Positions 59,338 to 64,000 of a stretch of DNA of 64,000 nt are shown piece by piece. The position numbers and the translations under genes are program-made. The notes under the pieces were generated by a model. It was not told the DNA's origin and made no database searches. It was given only the letters and a program-made list of their open reading frames with translations. The stretch is taken from contig CP126194.1 in assembly GCA_030272155.1 (NCBI GenBank), forward strand, positions 2,595,501-2,659,500, read 5' to 3'. Each line of letters begins with the position of its first letter. Within the stretch, counting starts at the first letter, position 1. Source of the DNA: Tetradesmus obliquus. Lineage: Eukaryota; Chlorophyta; Chlorophyceae; Sphaeropleales; Scenedesmaceae.

Positions 59338-62300
59338 TTATTGCTGCCACAGAACAAAGCTGCCAGCAGGGCACATCGTCACCTGTGGGTCTTCTGCCAC
59401 AGGGCAGCAGTGCAACGCTTCCAGCAGCTGCTGCTGCAGCTCCTCAGGCAGGTCAGGCCGGCCCTCATCTTCGTCAGCCAGCCGCCACAGCCATGGCAGC
59501 ACGCGGTGCAGCATCACGCCGTCCTGTACAATTGCCAGTGCATGCATGCAACAGGCGTGATGCATACCTCGCACCACCCCAGCACACTACCGTGATTGCC
59601 ACATGCTCGCACTCTTGCGTGTATGATATTCGTGCCAGCCGCCGGCATGCATTTGTAGGTTGGTAAGCAACAAGACACGTGCTTCAAGCAGAGCTTGTTT
59701 GCATATGTGCACCTGAACGTGTTTGGCCAAGCCCTGTGATTTGGCCAGCGACTCGTGCTTCAAGCAGAGCTTGTTTGCATATGTGCACCTGAATGTGTTT
59801 GGCCAAGCCCTGTGATTTGGCCAGCGACTCGTTTGCGACACACACCTTGACGTGTTTGATGAAGACAGCCAGCAGGCCCTTGCTGGTGTGTGGCGCCAGC
59901 TTGCTCCAGACAGGCCCCGTCTTCTGGATTAGGCGCAGCAGGTGCACGTCGCCCTTGTCGCCGCGCAGTGCATCAGCATAGGCGGTGTCCAGATCGCTGG
60001 GTGTTGCCATCTGTGACTCCCAGCCCTGGCAAGGCAATGCAGCAGCGACAGAAACAGCAAGGTTGTTAGTGCAAGCAATATCCTGTGGCCTGATCAAGGT
60101 TTCCTGCAATTCCTCTGGGACAAATGTGTTCATGCAATGTTGTGCAACATGCAGTGGGTGGCAAGTGCTGCTGACGGCATGCAGAAAGTGTTGTGGTCGA
60201 GTAACATTTCTTATAGCAGTCAAGCTGTGTGCTCAATGCCTTCAGGGACGCTGGCTGTTTGGCTGCTGCTGCTGTGCTGCACGGACGGCCTGCGCAGCAG
60301 AACCCAGCACCTCACCCTGTTTCCGCCGGCAGACGTGGGTGTGTTGGTGCCGCTGCAGCTCCTGTGCCCTGCTGACAGCGTGTCTAGCACAGACGGCCCC
60401 GGCTTGCAGCGCATGCCACTGCCGCCCACGCTGCCGCTGACCCCTCCTGCGCTGATGCTATTGAAGCCAGGCGTGCCCCAGTCCTCAGACCTGAACATGC
60501 GTGCATAGCCATCTTGCATACCAGGGTCTGTTGCCCACCGGCCTGACGCCCTGCCACCAGACGCTGCTGCCGCTGCTGCTGTTGCTCCTGCTGCTGCTGT
60601 GCCAGGTGTTTCTGGGTTGTCTGCAGATGCCACTGCGACTGCTGCAGCAGCTGCAGCGGCTGCTGCATTGCTGGCGCTCCTGCTGGCTCCCAGCCTGCTG
60701 GGCGAGCCAAGCCCTTGGGGTGCAGTAGGGAACACTACTGGGCTGCTGCTGCCTTTGTGATCACATGCTGCCCCACTGCTGCTGCTGCTGACCAGCTGCT
60801 GTGTCAGCGCCTCAAGCTGGGCTACACGCTCCTGCAGACAGCACATCATCGTGCTTGTAGTAAGAGGGTGCCAGGCTACAGCAGCAGTAGGAAGGGCCAG
60901 CTGGTTATGGAGCACAAAAGTCGCAGCCAGCAGAGCTGTCCTGTCGCATGCTGGGCGGCCAGGCATGCAGCGCCGACTCAGCCAGCACACTCACCTGCAG
61001 GCCTGCCATGGCTGCGCTGTGGGCCTCCTGCATCTGCTGCATGGCGCTTGCCATGGCTGTGTGCTGCTGCTGGTACTGCTGCAGCAGCTGCTGCACCAGC
61101 TCCCACTCTTGCTGAGATGGGCCTGCCCATGCTGACAGGGTCCCTGCAACCAAAACACACGCAACAATGTACATGCACAATTCAGAGACTGTGACTGAGA
61201 ATCCGCGACAGCTGCACTTGCTCCTGGCATTGCTGTGCAGCGAGCTGTGTAGAAAAGAGCAGCGCCTGCTTCAGTGGCACCAGTTCCACAAGCACCTGCT
61301 GAGGGCATATGTGTGGACGTTGGGTGGCACTCACCAGCTGCGGCAGCACTTGCAGCTCTGCTGCTGCTGGCTTTGCTCAGCTGGTGCTGCACGCCACTGG
61401 CTACCCTGGGCAACACCTGCACTGCTGTAGGCTCTGCTGCTGCTGCTGCTGCTGCTGCTGCGCCCTGTCCTGCGTCGCTAGCGCCGTCAGCCTGCTGCAC
61501 AGCTGCAGGCAACAACCCAGCTGCTGCTGTGGTGCTTGCAGGGGTAACAATGTGGCTGCTTTGCCGCTTGAGCGCTGGCTGCTGCTCTGCAGTTGAGCGC
61601 CTGGAGTTGGCGGAACTGCCAGGCCGGCTAGCAGCTGCTGCGCTGCTTGGCCTGCTGCTTGCCGCCGCGCCGCCATTGTTGGCAGGCCTGCTGCTTGTCA
61701 CCTGAGCGCCACTGCTGGCAGGCCTACTGCTGCTGCTGCTATTGCGTGACCACTGCCGGCGTGATGGTTGCTGTTGAAGCTGATGCGGCTGCTCAGCTTC
61801 TGCTTGCTGCTGTTCCTCATCTGGAAGGTGCAGCGTCACCTGAAACCCAGCTGCGGCCGCTGCTGCTGCTGCTTCTGCCTCATCAGCAACAACTCCTGCA
61901 GCGGCATCATAGCTGCCAGCAGCGCTGCTACTGGCACTTGCAGGCCGCTCTTGTGCTGCCGTGCCAGCTGCTGAGCCCCTGTTGCTGCCTGGCTCTGCTA
62001 TCAGGTCCTGCTGCACTGCTGCCTGCTGGAAGCGCTCGCAGATGGGTGATGTGCGCAGCATGTTGAGTGACATGCGGGTCTCAAGGTCGCTGGTGTTGCT
62101 GCGCAGCGGGCTGTGCTGGGCAGAGCTGCTGGTGGGCGTCACGCACCCTGCAGTCAGCAATGAAGCAGCCGCAAGTCAAACATTGAGGGGGGATGCTTGA
62201 GCTCACCGCCGCAACTGGTGATGGCTGAGTTGTTGAGCATATGACCAGTGCTTGGTACGCACATTTGACACATCTGCCAGGGTAGTCAAGTTCATGCAGC

Positions 62301-64000
62301 ACCTTGTGGCTGCGCTGCCCAACTTTCACCAAATCCAACACCACCCAGGACAGCACACACCTGTGTATGGCACATGGCTGCTGACCCACGCTCGCCAATC
62401 ACCATCTGGTCCCTCGTCCTGCACAAAACGCTGCAGCTCCTGCAGCAATCCGGCTGTCTCTCGCGCAGCATCACGCGCCTCCCGCACCTGCAGGGAATCG
62501 GAGAACACAGAGATGTTCTCTGTTGTGATCAAAACAACAGAGGCATGTGGGCGCGTACACCGCAAACATGGAGCAGAGAGCTGGCACAGGCGGCTGCTTG
62601 CCGCTGTTGTTGACAGAGATTGCAGTTTGCATTGCGTTCATTACTGTGGGTAGGATGTGTGCCGGCCACGACTGATACGGGTGAGCATGGTAGCTGCTGG
62701 CGCGGCAGGTGCTTCTGAGCAGCGCATGCACGCGGTGTGTACTTGCTCGGCACAGCTGCACGCGCACCTTGTCAAACTTGCAGCTCTGCGCGTCCAGCGC
62801 AGACAGGCACCTGTGCGTCAAGCTGCTGGGGTCGCCAAGCTGCCAGCGCCCGTCTGGCTCCATGGCAGGCCCCAGCAGCAGCACAGCCGCACGCAACGCA
62901 TCAGCTGCAGCGCGCCGCACAGCCCAGTCCTTGGCCGCCAGGCAGCCGATGATGCCGCTGCCGCTGCTTGCGGCCTGGCTGCTTGCTGCGTCGTAGCCTG
63001 AGGAGCTGCGGCGGCTGCTGGGCTGGCCAACCAGATGGTTGAGGTAGGGCAGGAAGGCGCTGGCGCCAGCCTGGACAGCAGCAGCGCACAGCGCAGATGA
63101 TACGGTATGTGCTTGCCATGTGCTTGCAGCACTGTGTGAGTGAGCATGCGGCAGGACCGAAGAACACTGGAAGGTGCTGTGCGCCACATCAATCACGAGG
63201 CTTTTTTAGGCAGGCAGCAGCCATGCAATGAAGCGCTCAACCAATCTTGACCTGCATACCTTGAGCAGCCCCACAGGTGCATGCGTGTCTGCGTATGTGC
63301 TTGCAATGGCAGCCAGCAGCGGCGCAGTGCCTTGGAACGTGGCGCTCTTGAGCATGCGCAGGATGAGCTTGACCAGCTCCTTGTCCAGTGGGCCTATGCA
63401 GGGAGCCACCTGCACAGTGTGCATGGACAGCCAGGCACTGTTTACAGCATTGCACACGTCTGCTACTTGGAAGCGCAGCAGGCTTGGGGTTGATAGTGCA
63501 ATGGCACAGTTGTTGCAGCGCTGCGCGAACTACTGCTGCACGCAAGCTGCGTAGGAGCCAGGCGGCTGCGCACTCCAGCTGCTGCTCTGGCTGCTGCAAC
63601 AAGTACGATCATGTGCTTTGCTGAGCTGCGCAGCCTTACCATGAGCAGTGCCTGGCTGGCACCGTGCTGTGCCTCTTTCTTCTGCTCTGCCAAGCACTCA
63701 AAGATGAGCTTGACGACTGGGCAGCTGCTGTTACCCGGCAGGGAGCTGCCTGCCGCGTCTGCAAGGGCCCATGCGTACGCTGCCAGCGCCTCACACGCTG
63801 CATCGCGCACCAGGCTGTCAGTGTCCTGCAAGCAGTAAACACCAGCCACGCACACAGAGCACCAACCCATGGTGAGTTATAATCTGCTTCACGAAGCCCA
63901 AAAATGGTGAAGAACTGCTGCTGCCACTGGTTTATTCATGCTGGCACCTTCATCATGCTTACTGCATCGTCACCAAACTGCAGCTGCAGTGGCCGGCTGT
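59338..64000 (-). CDS. TORTIFOLIA1/SPIRAL2-like microtubule-associated protein, partial (N-terminus outside window)
   Basis: Exons (minus): beyond 64000 to 63963, 63825-63640, 63409-63260, 63070-62768, 62487-62361, 62147-61335, 61143-60995, 60831-60316, 60025-59846, 59523-59338. All junction phases agree; about 880 residues are visible. TOG-like HEAT repeats lie N-terminal: SLVRDAACEALAAYAWALAD, KKEAQHGASQALLM, KELVKLILRMLKSATFQGTA, AVRRAAADALRAAVLLLGPA. A long Ser/Ala/Gln-rich linker follows (HSPLRSNTSDLETRMSLN, SICERF-type repeats). Next is a Gln-rich coiled-coil (EWELVQQLLQQYQQQHTAMA) with ERVAQLEALTQQLVSS. The C-terminal conserved domain is DLDTAYADALRGDKGDVHLL followed by RLIQKTGPVWSKL. 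This order is that of plant SPR2/TOR1, which binds microtubule minus ends and severing sites. Its presence suggests the family predates land plants; the exact role in this alga is unknown. Confidence 0.85.
59678..59829 (-). repeat. two perfect or near-perfect 76-bp tandem units at a TOR1 exon-intron border
   Basis: Copies 59678-59753 and 59754-59829 differ at about one base. Each contains a sequence resembling the end of the adjacent exon plus donor (AAACACGTTCAG-GTG against AAACACGTCAAG-GTG at 59846). Confidence 0.9.

Overview
This 64 kb window is nuclear DNA of a green alga. The evidence is dense spliceosomal introns with GT-AG borders and TGCAG acceptors, GCT/GCA/CTG/CAG-rich coding DNA with long poly-Ala, poly-Gln and poly-Leu microsatellites, a light-harvesting antenna gene, plant-type proteins (LRR-ARM-patatin phospholipase, TORTIFOLIA1/SPIRAL2) and an array of algal BTB-BACK genes. 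A chlorophyte, possibly Scenedesmaceae-like, fits best; the species is an inference. I rebuilt gene models by hand from protein similarity, splice sites and reading-frame continuity. Except where stated, exon lengths sum to a multiple of three.

Layout: (1) 0.8-4.2 kb (-), SIL1-like ER nucleotide-exchange factor, divergent from (2) 4.7-7.7 kb (+), an ADAL/MAPDA-type N6-methyl-AMP deaminase. (3) 7.8-12.3 kb (-), two tandem BTB-BACK paralogues, one clearly broken and one with a single in-frame TGA. (4) 13.0-15.6 kb (-), a conserved protein of unknown function. (5) 16.1-36.5 kb (-), one very large gene for a phospholipase A I homologue (LRR, then armadillo, then patatin). One of its introns holds a sulfotransferase gene on the opposite strand. 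Another, 7.4 kb long, holds a Penelope-like element, 5'-truncated non-LTR elements in head-to-tail arrays and a tRNA-Ala(UGC). (6) 37.0-46.0 kb (+), XPG/ERCC5 DNA-repair endonuclease with huge low-complexity inserts. (7) 46.7-49.3 kb (+), B-type cyclin. (8) 50.8-53.4 kb (+), LHCI-type chlorophyll a/b-binding protein. (9) 53.4-57.5 kb, about 4 kb with no supported gene. (10) 57.5-58.6 kb (-), a 166-residue unknown protein. (11) 59.3-64 kb (-), TORTIFOLIA1/SPIRAL2-like microtubule protein, cut by the right edge.

There is no operon logic here; these are independent eukaryotic genes. Two head-to-head pairs (SIL1/ADAL and PLA I/XPG) share short intergenic regions. The most striking non-standard signals are: repeated partial duplications of exon edges inside neighbouring introns (SIL1, ADAL, PLA I twice, TOR1); gene-within-intron nesting in PLA I; head-to-tail chains of truncated retroelement 3' ends; three copies of a DWEDV acidic motif and an Asp-to-Glu change at a catalytic position in XPG; and a cyclin B destruction box with Phe instead of Leu.
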